From assembly GCA_032622095.1 (NCBI GenBank), contig CP136061.1:133691587-133755586 (forward strand): a stretch of DNA of 64,000 bases, in the 5' to 3' direction. The DNA comes from Siphonodentalium dalli. Taxonomy: Eukaryota > Mollusca > Scaphopoda > Gadilida > Siphonodentaliidae. Under the pieces are notes generated by a model, which did not search any database, was not told the origin of the DNA, and saw only the letters and a list, made by a program, of their open reading frames with translations. Below are positions 33,941 to 45,908 of this stretch, piece after piece. The position numbers were made by a program, and so were the translations under genes. The first letter of the stretch is position 1. Each line of letters starts with the position of its first letter.

Positions 33941-34475
33941 GTCTCTTTGAAAAGCCGACGAAAATCCTATATCGGATGTACGTCTCTAGAAGTGTCCATA
34001 ATGTTTCATTTCTACCATGACGCGGCATTCCCAACATGACGTAATAAACCGTTTCCAAATATGGAGTGCATTCCTGTCGTAGTAAATGTTTGTGAGAATC
34101 GTAGCATTTAGAAATAGTTATAAATGCAACTGGATGCGATAGAATAATCAGTCATGAATATCGTTTACTGATAAAAAAAAAAAAAGACTCGAAGATGATG
34201 TCTCCTATATTGCGATGGGTAAAATGAATTATGGATATATTGCCTTTTATTCAGTTTTCCAACAATAGTTTAGTTTAACAAAGCGTGGGAAAATTGTCAA
34301 CACGTCATTGACATTTGATCTCTGTATGACGTGCAGCAAACCAATGAAATCATGCGTAGTCTGCGTCACTCTCCAATGAAATGAAGGGAATCCCTTCAAT
34401 ACAGAACATAATTTTAATAGAGAGATCTAGAGACGTACATCCGATATAGGATTTTCGTCGGCTTTTCAAAGAGAC
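33941..34475. mobile_element. Inverted-repeat element with perfect 50-bp arms
   Basis: GTCTCTTTGAAAAGCCGACG at 33941 and its exact complement ending at 34475 extend as perfect 50-bp arms (33941-33990 and 34426-34475). The 435 bp between them hold no recognised gene. No clear target duplication was found, so superfamily is unknown. Confidence 0.75.
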
Positions 34476-35649
34476 ATGGTGTTCTGACTGATCACTACCC
34501 AATCATGAATTAACATGCATTGGCTGTATTTTGCATTGACAATGTGTATATTATGGGTCCACTAAAACGAGACTTGTGGTTTGAATGAGATTGCTGTATA
34601 TACATGTATGAAACCAATAATTTGATCTTCGCCTTCAAACAGCGCCCTTATAAACAACGCATTGAAAGTGGAAAATCTTCGTCGTCTACGGGAAGTTCCG
34701 AGTGTTTGTTTTATATAAAAAGTTTCTGTAACGTTTTGGCTTTTATTTATACATAACACAGGTTACGAATTTGACACTAATAGCATACAATTTACGCGTT
34801 ATTTGTGATTGGTACAAGAACAATTAACACCGCCCTGTTCGTGGTATCGCCAAAACCGAGGGTATCGCCAAAACCGAGAAAATGGGAAAGTCATTTTCAC
34901 GTATATGATATGGGGATATGTTTGTTTCTCATCGTAAAACAGACAACGAACAACGCATGTCTATGTCCACATGAGCAGGAGTATTTATACACCCGCTGTC
35001 AATCAGTTTTCCCAGATCAAACCATTTAATATTTTTTTGGCGAATTTTTTCAATAGTGTTTTTGCTTTTGCTCACTCAAATTTTCGAGAACACCCACTAG
35101 TATAGTTCCTGGACTTCCACGCTGCCAAAACAAATGCCGGTATATAGTTGAATCTGTACATGAAGCATAGGATTGAACAGAATTTAAAAATTCAGTGTCG
35201 TTCTCAATATTCGCGCGATATGGATGGACCACTGTCGGCCCAGAAAGGTGTTAAAGATGTCACCAAACGCCGATTATCTGTGCAGTAAATATGCGTATCA
35301 CATAAGGAATTTTGATGAGTTTTCGAGTGTTTTTATGTGTATCTGAGACTGATCAATTGGACTGCGAATGTCATCTGAAATATGAATCCATAACATATTC
35401 TAAATATTGTGTATATATCTATTACGAATGTATGTCAGTTGAAATTTATTCAACATCCATCTCAGCATTCAGATTTGCGATCTCAAAAAGGTGAATGAAT
35501 GATAACGCGATGCCTTTATCACACGCACGTGAATGCTGTCGTTCGTATGCATGTAGCTAACCGGATATTCGTTTAGTATTAACATGCTTGGAGTTTGTAT
35601 ATAGACCACACATGCAGGACGACAAACTACGACGTATCAACGATTTGTT

Positions 35650-37262
35650 ATACTCATGTTTATTTTACAGAATAGCGACTTAGACAAAATTACAGCGTGG
35701 TCCAGAAACTGGCTGGTCAGCTTTAACCCAACTAAAACAGTTGGCATGTCCTTCTCATTAGTTGCGCCCTCAACAGAGAAACCGAACCTAAATTTTGTAG
35801 GAAATTCAATTGATATTTAGGGCTGGAACTCCAATCAATTCTCATATTGAAGGCTCAGTCAAAAGAATTGCCTCGCGCCTGTCTCAACTCCGACGGATTA
35901 AATATCAACTTGGCAGGAAAACCATTGAAATTATTTACAAAACATATATATTACCCCTATTTGATTACTCGGATGCAGTGTGGGACAATGCTTCGGATTA
36001 CTTGTTAGAGAAGCTTGACCGGCTTCATATCGACGCTGGGCGTATAGTCAGTGGTATCACCACCCTATCACCCATTCTGCTTCGGACAATATGGTACTAT
36101 ACAGTAAGTTGGTTGGCCTTCACTATACAAAAGACGTCAACTACATAAATTGCAGGCACTCTATAAAATAGTTAATAATTTAGCACCTTCCTATCTATCC
36201 ACCATACTTCCCCCCAGATCACATGAAGTTGCATATTATAATTGGCGACGTCCCAGTAAATTTTATTCATACTATAGCGACACTGAACACACAAACAATC
36301 ATTTTTCCCAGTGATAGTCTTAGAATGTAATAAACGTCCCAAATTAATCACCGACGCGGACCAATTTTCTACCTTTAAAACCGACTTGAACCAGATAGAT
36401 CCCACGCTCAGTCCCCCTCAACATTTCTACGCTGGACGCAGACAATACAACATTGTTCATTGTCGCATACGTAATTTCTGTAGTGAACTCCGATCTGATA
36501 TGTTCAACAATTACATCGCTGATAGCCCCGCATGTCCCTGTGGAGATCGATATGAGGACGCCTATCACTATTTCTTCATGTGCCCATTGTACCAAAGAGA
36601 GCGCTCCGAATTTCTAGTGAAACTGGCCCGTGAAAATATCGCAATAAGCGATACTGCAGAACTCATGTGTGGAATACCCGATGTCTCATCCCAAAAAAAA
36701 TAAGAAATTATTTCTCATCACACAGCAATATATTGCAGCGACTAAGCGTTTTGATCACTAAATGATCTTATTTGTTTTACTTCCGAATCCACTTAAAATT
36801 GCTTCCGGAATTAAAATTTGTCACGTGGCAGCCACCTCACATATGGACAAACATTCGAACATTTCGTTCTGATTAGTTATCTGTATTGCCTTCCTGAGCA
36901 CAACAGTAACCAAAAATCGAATACAAGTGTTTCATTGTTTCTACCGCCATAATACAAATACTAACAATAGCTAATTATATTAACACTCGCGCCAATCGTA
37001 CCAAATACTTCAAATCGTCCTTAAATACAAATTTCCACGGCCAGTATAGCCAACCTCGATCTAGCCCGATAATCTCTGGAAGGCAATACATATTATATAT
37101 ATACGTACATCAAAACTTATCACCATGTAAATACGTTTGTATCGTCATCTTGATTTCATGTGTGTTGCTATATTGTGTTGGGAGAGGGGCTTCATAAGTT
37201 GTAAAAACTTGTGCCCCAATCCCTTTTGTATATTATGCAAATAAAATATATTTCAAGTCAAC
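35650..37262 (+). pseudogene. LINE reverse-transcriptase C-terminal fragment with 3' UTR
   Basis: Pieces of a non-LTR retrotransposon ORF2 read in order but in shifting frames. They are SDLDKITAWSRNWLVSFNPT (about 35674-35733), GSVKRIASRLSQLRRIKYQL (about 35852), IYKTYILPLFDYSDAVWDNA, LLEKLDRLHI, FYAGRRQYNIVHCRIRNFCS, and CPCGDRYEDAYHYFFMCPLY (about 36531-36590). The last block is the typical Cys-rich C-terminus of such proteins. A stop at 35817-35819 and several frameshifts show it is dead. The tail has AATAAA near 37240. It ends about 120 bp upstream of exon 4, in the same orientation as the host gene. Confidence 0.85.
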
Positions 37263-37384
37263 AGCGTGATGATGCGCCATGATGTTCACAAGATGTTAGA
37301 ATGTTCATGTACAATCATGGCAATACAATACCTTGGTAACATGCCGTCTGGTGGATTAATTAATCCCTAGCTGTGTCGTTTCAG

Positions 37385-37521
37385 ATTCGTGTTCTTACGG
37401 GAAAAACTGCACAACTGAAAATTCCAGACAGCTGTGTTGATAAGGCGATAGAGGACGTTGATGAATACATATGCAAGCGCGAGTACAAAATATTATTAGA
37501 AAATGTCATCAGACGCTTCGG
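37385..37521 (+). CDS. MOLO1/TPM-domain protein, exon 4 (last common exon)
   Basis: Exon 4 follows acceptor GCTGTGTCGTTTCAG in phase 0, matching exon 3. It encodes residues 154-198 plus two bases of a Gly codon, ending at TTCGG|GTAAGT. The sequence IRVLTGKTAQLKIPD, SCVDKAIEDVDEYICKREYK and ILLENVIRRFG corresponds to the end of the TPM/MOLO1 fold: a strand plus Thr-Gly, a Leu/Ile-Pro-Asp turn, then two helices with a Tyr-x-x-x-Leu pattern. Reading through the donor gives a stop within one codon (GTAAG), so splicing onward is required. All three downstream terminal exons begin with the single base that completes this Gly199. Confidence 0.92.
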
Positions 37522-38034
37522 GTAAGTGAATTGGTATGGTGCATGTCGGCATTGGCTTCAATGCAGTGTGTATATATACGCTATAGTCTAAAACGCAGAC
37601 AAGATAAAGATTCCCATATGCGCTTTATTCTCTCATCCAAGATAATACATGTGGGTCAATATTGAAAAAAGGTGCAAAATGGTGTTACTTGGGTTGACAT
37701 GAACACATGTCAGTTAGCACACTAATAACCTGAAATAATTGTATTTATTTGTGATGGTGGTATCATCGGGGGTTACTTAAATTTGTTATAAGTGAACTTA
37801 TCGAGATTCCAAATTTATTCCAAGCTCAGTATTAGAGCCACATACCAGTTTTATTGATGTTACTGGTCATACCAACCTAATTTCATGAGAAATTCTCAAG
37901 ATAAATATATAGCAAATGATAGGTATTTTTTATTTTTATTTATCACAAAACTCTGCTCTTTTTGAAATAAATCACAAAAACATGTGACAAGACATCATAT
38001 TTCAGATTTTTACTTGTTTTGCACCGTTACTGAT

Positions 38035-39755
38035 TTCTGTGTCATTGGTGTTACCATGTTGATAATCCTCCTTAATAAGATGATAAGAATCAGTCTAGGA
38101 TAAGATAACACCACTGTTTGGTAGAATATTTCAAGGTAATTGCTTGGAATGTTAAAGTGGTGGCATCAACTGTTTGTTTTTTCAAAATTTATTACAGAGT
38201 TTCAAAATGTCCTTGAGTATGTTAATTGCTTGTCATTGGTGTTACCGCAATATGGTAAAAATTCTGTTATAGAACAAAACAGATTTATATGCATTTTATA
38301 CATTAAATGATTCTTAGAAAATAAATTGAGAAATGGCAAACAAAATTCCTAGACTTCTATCTGAAAATTTCATTTTACCTAAAAAATGTCATTGGTGTTA
38401 CCGTCATTGGTGTTACCACAACAAGTAACACCAATGACATTACAAATATAAATCATCATAATTTGTTCTTAAGTTGCCAATGAAATAGTCTCGGAAGATA
38501 TTTTCAGGGTTTTGGACCTCTATATACAAAACAAATCAGTTTTGTTAAAAATTGAAGAAGTGTTAAATTTAAAATTATAAATTGACAAGACAATTAATGT
38601 GTTAATGTCCGCCGGGGCGTGGCTTAATCTCTGTTAGGGAGGGGTGTTCACCTTGGAATTTCCCCCACCCCATTGAACTAAACCAAACTCACAAGTTTGT
38701 GTAGTTTCATTGGCACCTCCTCCCCACTTGGGTTCTTTGATTTCCCCCAACTGTTAACTGTTCCCTCACAAGCCTGGACAGTAGAATATTCTAAATTGAT
38801 CAGTAGTCTTGTGGACACTAGTCAGGTGAGGAACATAATCCACTGGGCTAGTATGAGACAATTTTGAGATCTGATCTAGGAAATTGCAAAATCCTAAAAT
38901 AAAGTGGTCCAACGGTAGGTGAATTCACGTACACCCCAATTTATTTTTCTTAAATTAATTAGAAGTTGTTCACTGGCCGCATGGTCGGGAACAGGAGACA
39001 CTCCGGGCCATGGGTTGGCCAGTGGGAGAAAATATTTAAATCTGAACATGATGGAAATTGCAAAATCCTAGCATATATAGACTGTCATCAATCTTTCCAT
39101 TGTTTGAAATTTCCAACCTGACACCGCCCCTGAGGTTGAAAAATTTCCAACCGAATGAACCGATGGCTATGTCAGTCCAAAATTTTGAGAAAAAAACTAG
39201 AAAAATAGGCAAAGTTTGATCTAAATACAGCTAATTCCCCACTAATAAATTGTTGGAAAATCAAACTCCGAGTACAATTTAAACCAATTGTTGGTGTGAA
39301 ATTTCCAAATACAGGGGTAATGTGTCAGAAATGAATTTTCCAACTGTATAAATCTGATTATATTGCATTCATACTGCTTGATGCAACACATGTATAGCCA
39401 ATAGCCAATTTTTAGTGTTCACACACCTGTGGTGCTATTATTTCCCTTTTAAATGTTATGTATCTTGTTATCTGTTTGAAATATTGCCATATTGGGCAAT
39501 TCCATGTTGGAGAGAAAAAAAGCTAAATTAAAAAAAGAATTGTCTTTTTTCTGACATTGTCCCTTTTGAAGACATTATATAAAAGGATAGAAAATGTGAA
39601 TTTTGTTATCTCCAAAACCATTCTGAATGGTAAGTCCATTACCTTGGAAACGCCCTATTGTGTTTTTTAAAGGAAGGGAGAATGATTTCTAAAGGAAAAT
39701 CCAAAAATGTCATTGGTGTTACCCTCATGTCATTGGTGTTACCGTCATAAAATGC
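38035..39755. repeat. Scattered and paired TGTCATTGGTGTTACC words
   Basis: The 16-bp word occurs at about 38040, 38232, 38388, 38403 (back to back), 39708 and 39726. One inverted copy at about 38423-38437 makes a small hairpin with the one before it. Its spacing is irregular, so it is not a simple tandem array. Confidence 0.7.
38635..39350. repeat. C-tract / GGTTGGAAATTTCC repeat family, copy 2
   Basis: It follows the copy at 4605-5265 in order: GTTCACCTTGGAATTTCCCC, then CACAAGTTTGTG, then ATTTCCAACCTGACACC, then TAATTCCCC, then ATTGTTGGTGTGAAATTTCC. Confidence 0.65.
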
Positions 39756-41167
39756 ATCTCCTAAGAAAACCAGTGAGGATTGTTTCTCTCCTTTTTCTGC
39801 CACAGGTAGAGACAAATAGACTTTATCTCCTACCTATAGTTTGATTGGGAAATTATTCATGACCACATTATTTGCAAAAACAAACAAAGACCAAATTTAT
39901 AACATTTTATCATATAACAGCGATAACAGACCATATCTTAACATGTAGATCATTCTCCATATGTCTCATATATGGAAGTCAGTAGGTATGACCTACCTGT
40001 TAAGCATGAGTTTTGGTCAGAATAACTTTTCTGTTTATAGAGCATTACACCCTTGGTTGATAGTAACACAAATGACAAACATTTGGCTCATGGTTGGTTA
40101 CTTATGGTTGCCATGGCAACCATGGTGACATTTTAGCACTGCTGCACATGTTTCTCGTACCTGCCAACCATATATAATGATAATGAGTATTTAACTTTCT
40201 TCAGTATTCTTGTTTCAAAATTAGTTTTTTATTTACCCGAAATGCACACTTTTGAAATATTGACCCACGTATATCATAAGGATATTGAGATACAGAAGTA
40301 TAGCATATAGCAATATATACAATAAATATGTAAAAATTCGATGAATATATTCCGAGTGTTATTCTGACACCGTGTTACAATCTCGTGTGAAACCTTGTTG
40401 ATTGGAGTAAACTTGATCGCAACGCGGAAATAAAAGTTGTCTTCACAGTAACACACGTGTGTTTCGATTTAGTTACAAATAATATGTTAGTACATGTAGA
40501 TCGTCAATTTTAGTATTTATACGATCGATGATTGCCATAGTATAATTACTCACTCGTTGTGACCAACGTACAGTTGATTCCGGGAACCATACATATATAC
40601 TAATATACCAACATATAGAAGCCAAGTGTTAATATCATAGCGTATGACTATTTAAATAATCAATTATAACTAATGTAAATGTAAATATACCTGGATACTC
40701 GTTGCGCTCGTTGGAAGGTATTTAGCTTAATATATACTCGTTTCACACATATTCATCAATGTGGATGCTCAGCTAGCTAACTTCAGCAGAAAGTTGGAGA
40801 CGTTCTGTCAAACGCTGCATCTGACCATCCTCATATATATGAATGAATGTGAATCCATATGGTGTTTCTCTCCGTGTTGTCTGCCCGCATGTTGTCTGCT
40901 CCCCTGGTGAGCCAAACACTTTTGTTAGAAAATTCTGACTAATTTGATGCCAAACAAACGTTTTTCGATCACCAGGGGAAGAAACAGTTAAGAGATTAAA
41001 TGCCACGTCGAGTAATAATTACACGATTGATTATTGTCAACAAAAGCGACCCTTTGACTGTTTTGGCACCCGAAAAATAAGTCAAAACGTGGTGAAATTG
41101 TCTATTGAAAGTCGGTATTAAGGCACCAAAAACTCCAGTCAACAGGCGTATACGTTCGATGGTATTA

Positions 41168-41558
41168 GAGACCTTTCGCAAAATCACTATTGCGATTACG
41201 GATAGGATATATTGTCCTAGTAAGGTGGACACCATCACAATTAACATTCGATGGTTAATTTGTGAGACGGAATATGCCCACTGTATTCAGTTACACATAT
41301 ATTTGATGGAAAAAGTAATGTGTGTCTCTTTCAGGTCATATGTTGTTATCCATGTGTTATACACCGCATGGATAATGTTACAGTGTCCTCAAGCAGGACC
41401 GGTGGCACATCCTTGACACATCTGCACATAACTGAACTATGTGGGGTATATTTCGTCTCACATAAGAAACCCCGTGCGTAAAGATCGAACTTTTGGCCGT
41501 ATAATGGCAGGATATTGTCCATATCCGTAATCGTAATCGTGATTTTGCGAAAGGTCTC
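41168..41558. mobile_element. Inverted-repeat element (GAGACCTTTCGCAAAATCAC ends)
   Basis: The left GAGACCTTTCGCAAAATCAC and its right complement extend over about 50 bp each, with a few mismatches, and continue into GGATAGGATATATTGTCC against its counterpart. No firm target duplication. A short open frame inside shows no domain. Confidence 0.6.
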
Positions 41559-41712
41559 CATTATTGTTGGCTATGTGAGACGTATATTATATTGATCATG
41601 GTGTCAAATTGGATGGAGAATCTTCGCCCCGTGTTGTTGTGTATAGAATTTATTTGCATGTGCATGGTGGTATACGCTAAAACACTATATGGCTTCTACT
41701 GAACACAACTAA

Positions 41713-42433
41713 TTTAAAGAGACATAATCCGATTTAACGTCACTATATTACTATTTCTTTGGCTTCCGTGGTAATCAAAATATTTGAATGAGTCGAAGAA
41801 CCCACACAAAGCTCAGAGTTATAAGATTTCGATTTTTGAAATATGTTATATTTCATAACCTGGCAAAAATTCCACTGACTTCTTCCGGATTTAGTACAGA
41901 CATATGTGCGCGGGCGCTTTTTCGAGAGGTAACGCTAGGTCGTGACTGCTTCTACGATCAGTGCATCAGTGGCAATCGAACATTATTTCGGAATATAAGA
42001 CTATGAAAAGTATCGCCATCAACAAGAATACGGTATGTTGTGATAGTTGACGTGCGGATACATATATATACTTATTTACGTAATCAGTAATCATGTTTTA
42101 TTCAAGCAAATATACATGTTATATGGCACCATGCTGGTTACACGTAGAAATACTATATGTGTTTACTATTTTGATAACACGTGTTGGGGGGATTCCAGAT
42201 TGAACAAGGAATCACCATATATAGAATTTGTAAACCACACTCGTTCATCTTCCAAATTGCCAAGAAAACCCGCTATTGTATGACTTTTTCGGAAAATATG
42301 AAACCTTAATTGGGAGTGTTGTGAGTATTTATTGGTAATATAGTCATTTGGATAACTAAATCGGCTTTTGGTGAAATTCCTTTGTTGTAACTGGATGATA
42401 CGGGGGACAATCGAATCGGATTATGTACCTTTA
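41713..42433. mobile_element. MITE family M1, copy 3 (replaced interior)
   Basis: TTTAAAGAGACATAATCCGA opens and CGGATTATGTACCTTTAA closes the copy. The first 150 bp and last 80 bp match copies 1 and 2, but the middle is unrelated and longer. Confidence 0.6.
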
Positions 42434-42748
42434 AGATTAAGCATGCGTTGTCGGTTTATATAAAACTCAACTATTTATCCCTGAATTAACTAAGTTTATT
42501 ATAGTCCATTTTGTAATACGACCTTACCTAAAACTGCTCGCAAGGCACCGTAGTCTTGTGTTTCCATGGAAATTCGACGTCGTTTTGTTGTTGTATAATT
42601 CTAGAACGCGCCACAGAAATCGAATGTACAACACAAATCGCAAATGATTCTCGGAATAAAAGACGTCGAAAATTATCGCCAGAAAAAAATGTACAATATC
42701 TTGTCATGCGGATACATAGAGGATCTACAACTCGTCCGCAGTCTATAG

Positions 42749-42840
42749 CGAAATTTACAAAAGAGTCCAGTAAATTAGGTCTGGACCGAGCCTTTGGCGG
42801 ATTCAAAACCTAATTTACTGGACGAGTTTTGTAAATTTCG
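42749..42840. repeat. Palindrome with ~30-bp arms
   Basis: CGAAATTTACAAAAGAGTCC and AGTAAATTAGGT pair with ACCTAATTTACTGGACGAG..TTGTAAATTTCG around a loop of about 25 bp. Two unrecognised open frames (42556-42813 and 42794-43021) overlap it. Confidence 0.8.
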
Positions 42841-44816
42841 TTATAAACTGGGACGAGCTATAGATTATATTTATTACTTGATCCAAAACATACTTAAAAC
42901 AATAATGGGAAGTGAAACTAACAGCCGCTTCTATAAGACGTGCGATGATATTTCACGTTTACAACTAAGTGTTGTTTGGCACTATTTCCTGTTAAACAAT
43001 GGTTGTTGTATATCATCATAGAATGGGTTAAATGGGTGGAAATAAAGGTTTGAGATATAACTGAAATAAGCCGTACAAAACTGAAGAGTTAGAGAACAGG
43101 CCAAGAAAAGTATGGCCGTTTGATAGTGGCGTCATTTTTGACATTACAGTTAGAAGAGGCGACCTTTTTGATAGAAAATCTCACGGTACCACAAAAACTG
43201 GACGCAATTATAGTCTGCATATCGTCGCTATAAATAATTCCGACAAACTCGTATGTATAGTGAAATTACAAGAAGAAATGCTTAATCGGTCGTTTATAAA
43301 TATGTTTATTATTGCATGACTGTGGTCGTCTACATGTAACTGGGTAATTTACACTCGCTATATACTCACCTTCCTACTAACATCATCGTCGGCAATTGTG
43401 GTGCATTGGATTCGGACTTGTTCCTATTTTCTTTCGACGACACGAGACACGGGGGACCCCCCCACCGTTGGTTCGACAGTTGTAGTCCTTGCCTGTGTGA
43501 ACCAGTATCTATAGTGCAAACATTTGTTGTTTTAGACCATGTTTTCCTACATTCTGTAATTTTGCTATGCAACTGAGTTTGAGATTGGAAAGCTTGGAGT
43601 TCCAGTTGGAAAATTCCAACCGAAAAGGGGCTCAAATGAAATTCCGGATTTGGGAATTTGTTCTGGTTTAAGGTTAAGGGTAGATCATGCTATGAATATC
43701 AACATGGCTATTCACGTCGTGTTACAAACACAAGCGCAATCATTATTAAATTTTTCAAAAATATATGTTCTTGAATGTTTCATACAGACTCTGGCTTTTT
43801 CTCAAATCGCTCGGATTAGCAAAACGCCGCGAAAATGACAACTTTATACAAATATTTTCGTAACGGCATCAGTTTTCCCTACCAGTATCGTAGCAATTCA
43901 GTAGGACCCACCGACATCATATCATATTAGCAGGACCACTTGATCAGGGGGTGTTATTCGAATCCGCGTTTTTGATTATTCGCGAACGAGAGATTACCAA
44001 GACCGAATACCGCGAACATGCAGTGACCGATTCGAATGCACTCATTCAATTCCTATAAGACCCATCATATAGACATATTTACACGTATAGATGTCCGCCT
44101 TTAAGTTGAGACCATGCACTCCATAATTCAGTCGCATATCTTCGTCAGTGGTAATTTATAATGTCAAATAATTTGCCGGTTCTTATTCCAGATGGAAATG
44201 ACTCACGCACTTATCGAGAATTCACCTAATCTCGAGTGAACGTGAGACTGAATGATTGCCTGTCAATTTCTAGCATTTATAACATACAACCGATTGGTCA
44301 ATTAAAAGTAAAAAAAATGCCTTACTGTGCATGATGCTTAGTATAACTTTGGTAATCTATATATATCACATGCAACCCCTATTATATCATAAAAAAAGCC
44401 ATTTCACATTTCCTTATCTCTCACTAGCTACATAGCACTTGGAATCGCGCCAACAAAATGACCACGCGTCGTTACGTTTCTTCGCGCGGATTAATACTAT
44501 TTCGAAAAACCGCGCATGAGACAAAAACCAGACAATGTTAAATGATTGCTTTGTTCAATAAAGTTAAATTATTGTCCAACTGCGTTGCACTAACGAAAAT
44601 AGACACAAAAACAGAGGCAAATTCGGTAACTAGATTTTCCGTCACCAGCCCCGGAGCGCTCAATACTTCGTATACGGTTGGGAAGCGTCTCAGCTTACGG
44701 TGTAAATGTATGCATTTTGCAGCTTCTTTTAAGAATTTTGATTCTTAAAAAAAAAAGGCACAGAGCTCTAGTTGTTTTCATGTGATAAACAAGATCTTCA
44801 ACTCGTTTTGTTGGAT

Positions 44817-44860
44817 ATAAAATTTTATGAAACTCATTTCATAAAATCTTATATCCCAGC
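44817..44860. repeat. Small hairpin
   Basis: GGATATAAAATTTTATGAAA pairs with TTTCATAAAATCTTATATCC directly across CTCA. Confidence 0.8.
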
Positions 44861-45726
44861 ATAACTCATTGGGGGTCCTCTATATACGCTTGGAATCATT
44901 GGAAAAAATACCCTTATAACCCCAGGTGATGGTATTTAGCAGCATTCGTATGCGAAACGATGGGTCTCCACAATCTCTACCAGAGCGCACCAGTCATACT
45001 TCCTTTTTCATCGAGTCACCAAGGGCATTTCTTGTGAAATTCAGAGGGTAATGCTGATTAAAGATCCATCATCCATCGAAGTTCATTGTCCAAATATGCA
45101 TATATAGATGTTGAATACTGCCTGTGATCTCAGTCATCTGAAGAGATCCAGTGATGTGTGCCATTTATTGCCAAAACCTGGACTAGAATTCTGATATATC
45201 TGCGCATTTTGCCAACATAAGTCTCCAGCAAATGCGAAGATGCATGGCTTGAACCACAATAAGCGCAGTAATCCACACACTGAGAAGATAACATGATTCA
45301 TGAAATGCATATTGGCACGTTTGGCAGTTGCTTTCAGGTGTGTCGGTGTTTTTTACGCACAGTGGAGTGATGTCCTGGTAAAATTACCTCTAACACAACC
45401 TTTAATCAATTCGTAAAACTGAACATGTATGGCCTATAGCGGCTGAAACATCGATAACCCCAAATATAACGAAACATCGCAATGACGTTTCATCTTAAAA
45501 TCAAAAAGTAATGCTGCTAGATTCTTCCATGCTCTGACAAGCCCTTTCTTAACACAACCTTAACACAGCTCTTCCTGGATCTCACCACTCCGCTCTGTGC
45601 GGTCTTTCCTCCGCCTGTGAACCTGATAACGTCGCAATATATATGTACGACATATAGATTCTGAAACGACGATAAACCCCAATTATACCTAAACCCCATT
45701 ATTCTCACCATTCCGCTCTTTCGCAG

Positions 45727-45877
45727 GAATGTGTCGAGTGAGACGTTTGACGGGAAACATCCAGGATGCAAAGAAGAGTTCGAGTTTAAGACATGGCAGC
45801 TCGCACTAATCATACTCGGATCCATACTATTCATGCTGTGCTCTCTTGGATGTTGTTGCTATTGTGGTTGCAGCTAG
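45727..45877 (+). CDS. Alternative terminal exon A: stalk, transmembrane helix, Cys-rich tail
   Basis: Acceptor ACCATTCCGCTCTTTCGCAG precedes a first base G that completes Gly199 from exon 4. Residues 200-248 then follow to TAG 45875-45877. The juxtamembrane part reads NVSSETFDGKHPGCKEE with an N-glycosylation sequon (Asn200) and one Cys (213). A single hydrophobic helix follows (about 222-239: WQLALIILGSILFMLCSL), and then a tail of eight residues, GCCCYCGC plus Ser. Five Cys next to the membrane would suit lipid attachment or metal binding; that is inference. The 248-residue product is a type I single-pass membrane protein. The stalk aligns with exon B (SSET in both, Cys at 213 in both), so the exons probably arose by duplication. 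Confidence 0.88.
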
Positions 45878-45908
45878 GAGGGTGTTGCCCCGCCTCCTGC
45901 ATGGTCCG

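Larger units (their letters stand above)
29339..37384 (+). other. Intron 3 of the MOLO1-like gene (8.0 kb)
   Basis: Bounded by GTGAGT and GCTGTGTCGTTTCAG. It holds a 155-bp palindrome, a PIF/Harbinger-like element, a 50-bp-arm inverted repeat and a LINE fragment. The stretches 29339-31112, 31268-32448 and 34476-35640 show nothing else recognised, apart from a simple A/T-rich run near 30480-30570. Confidence 0.8.
37522..45726 (+). other. Intron 4 up to the first terminal exon (8.2 kb)
   Basis: Donor GTAAGT at 37522 can join acceptors at 45726, 50831 or 53506. The interval contains TGTCATTGGTGTTACC words, the C-tract repeat copy 2, a GAGACC-ended element, MITE M1 copy 3 and small hairpins. 39760-41160 and 43000-45700 show little else recognised. 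Confidence 0.75.

Noticed and set aside
42556-43021. Two frames with basic and helical-looking stretches as possible exons
   Set aside because: They overlap on a palindrome, lack acceptor/donor pairs in phase with the MOLO1-like gene and match no family.
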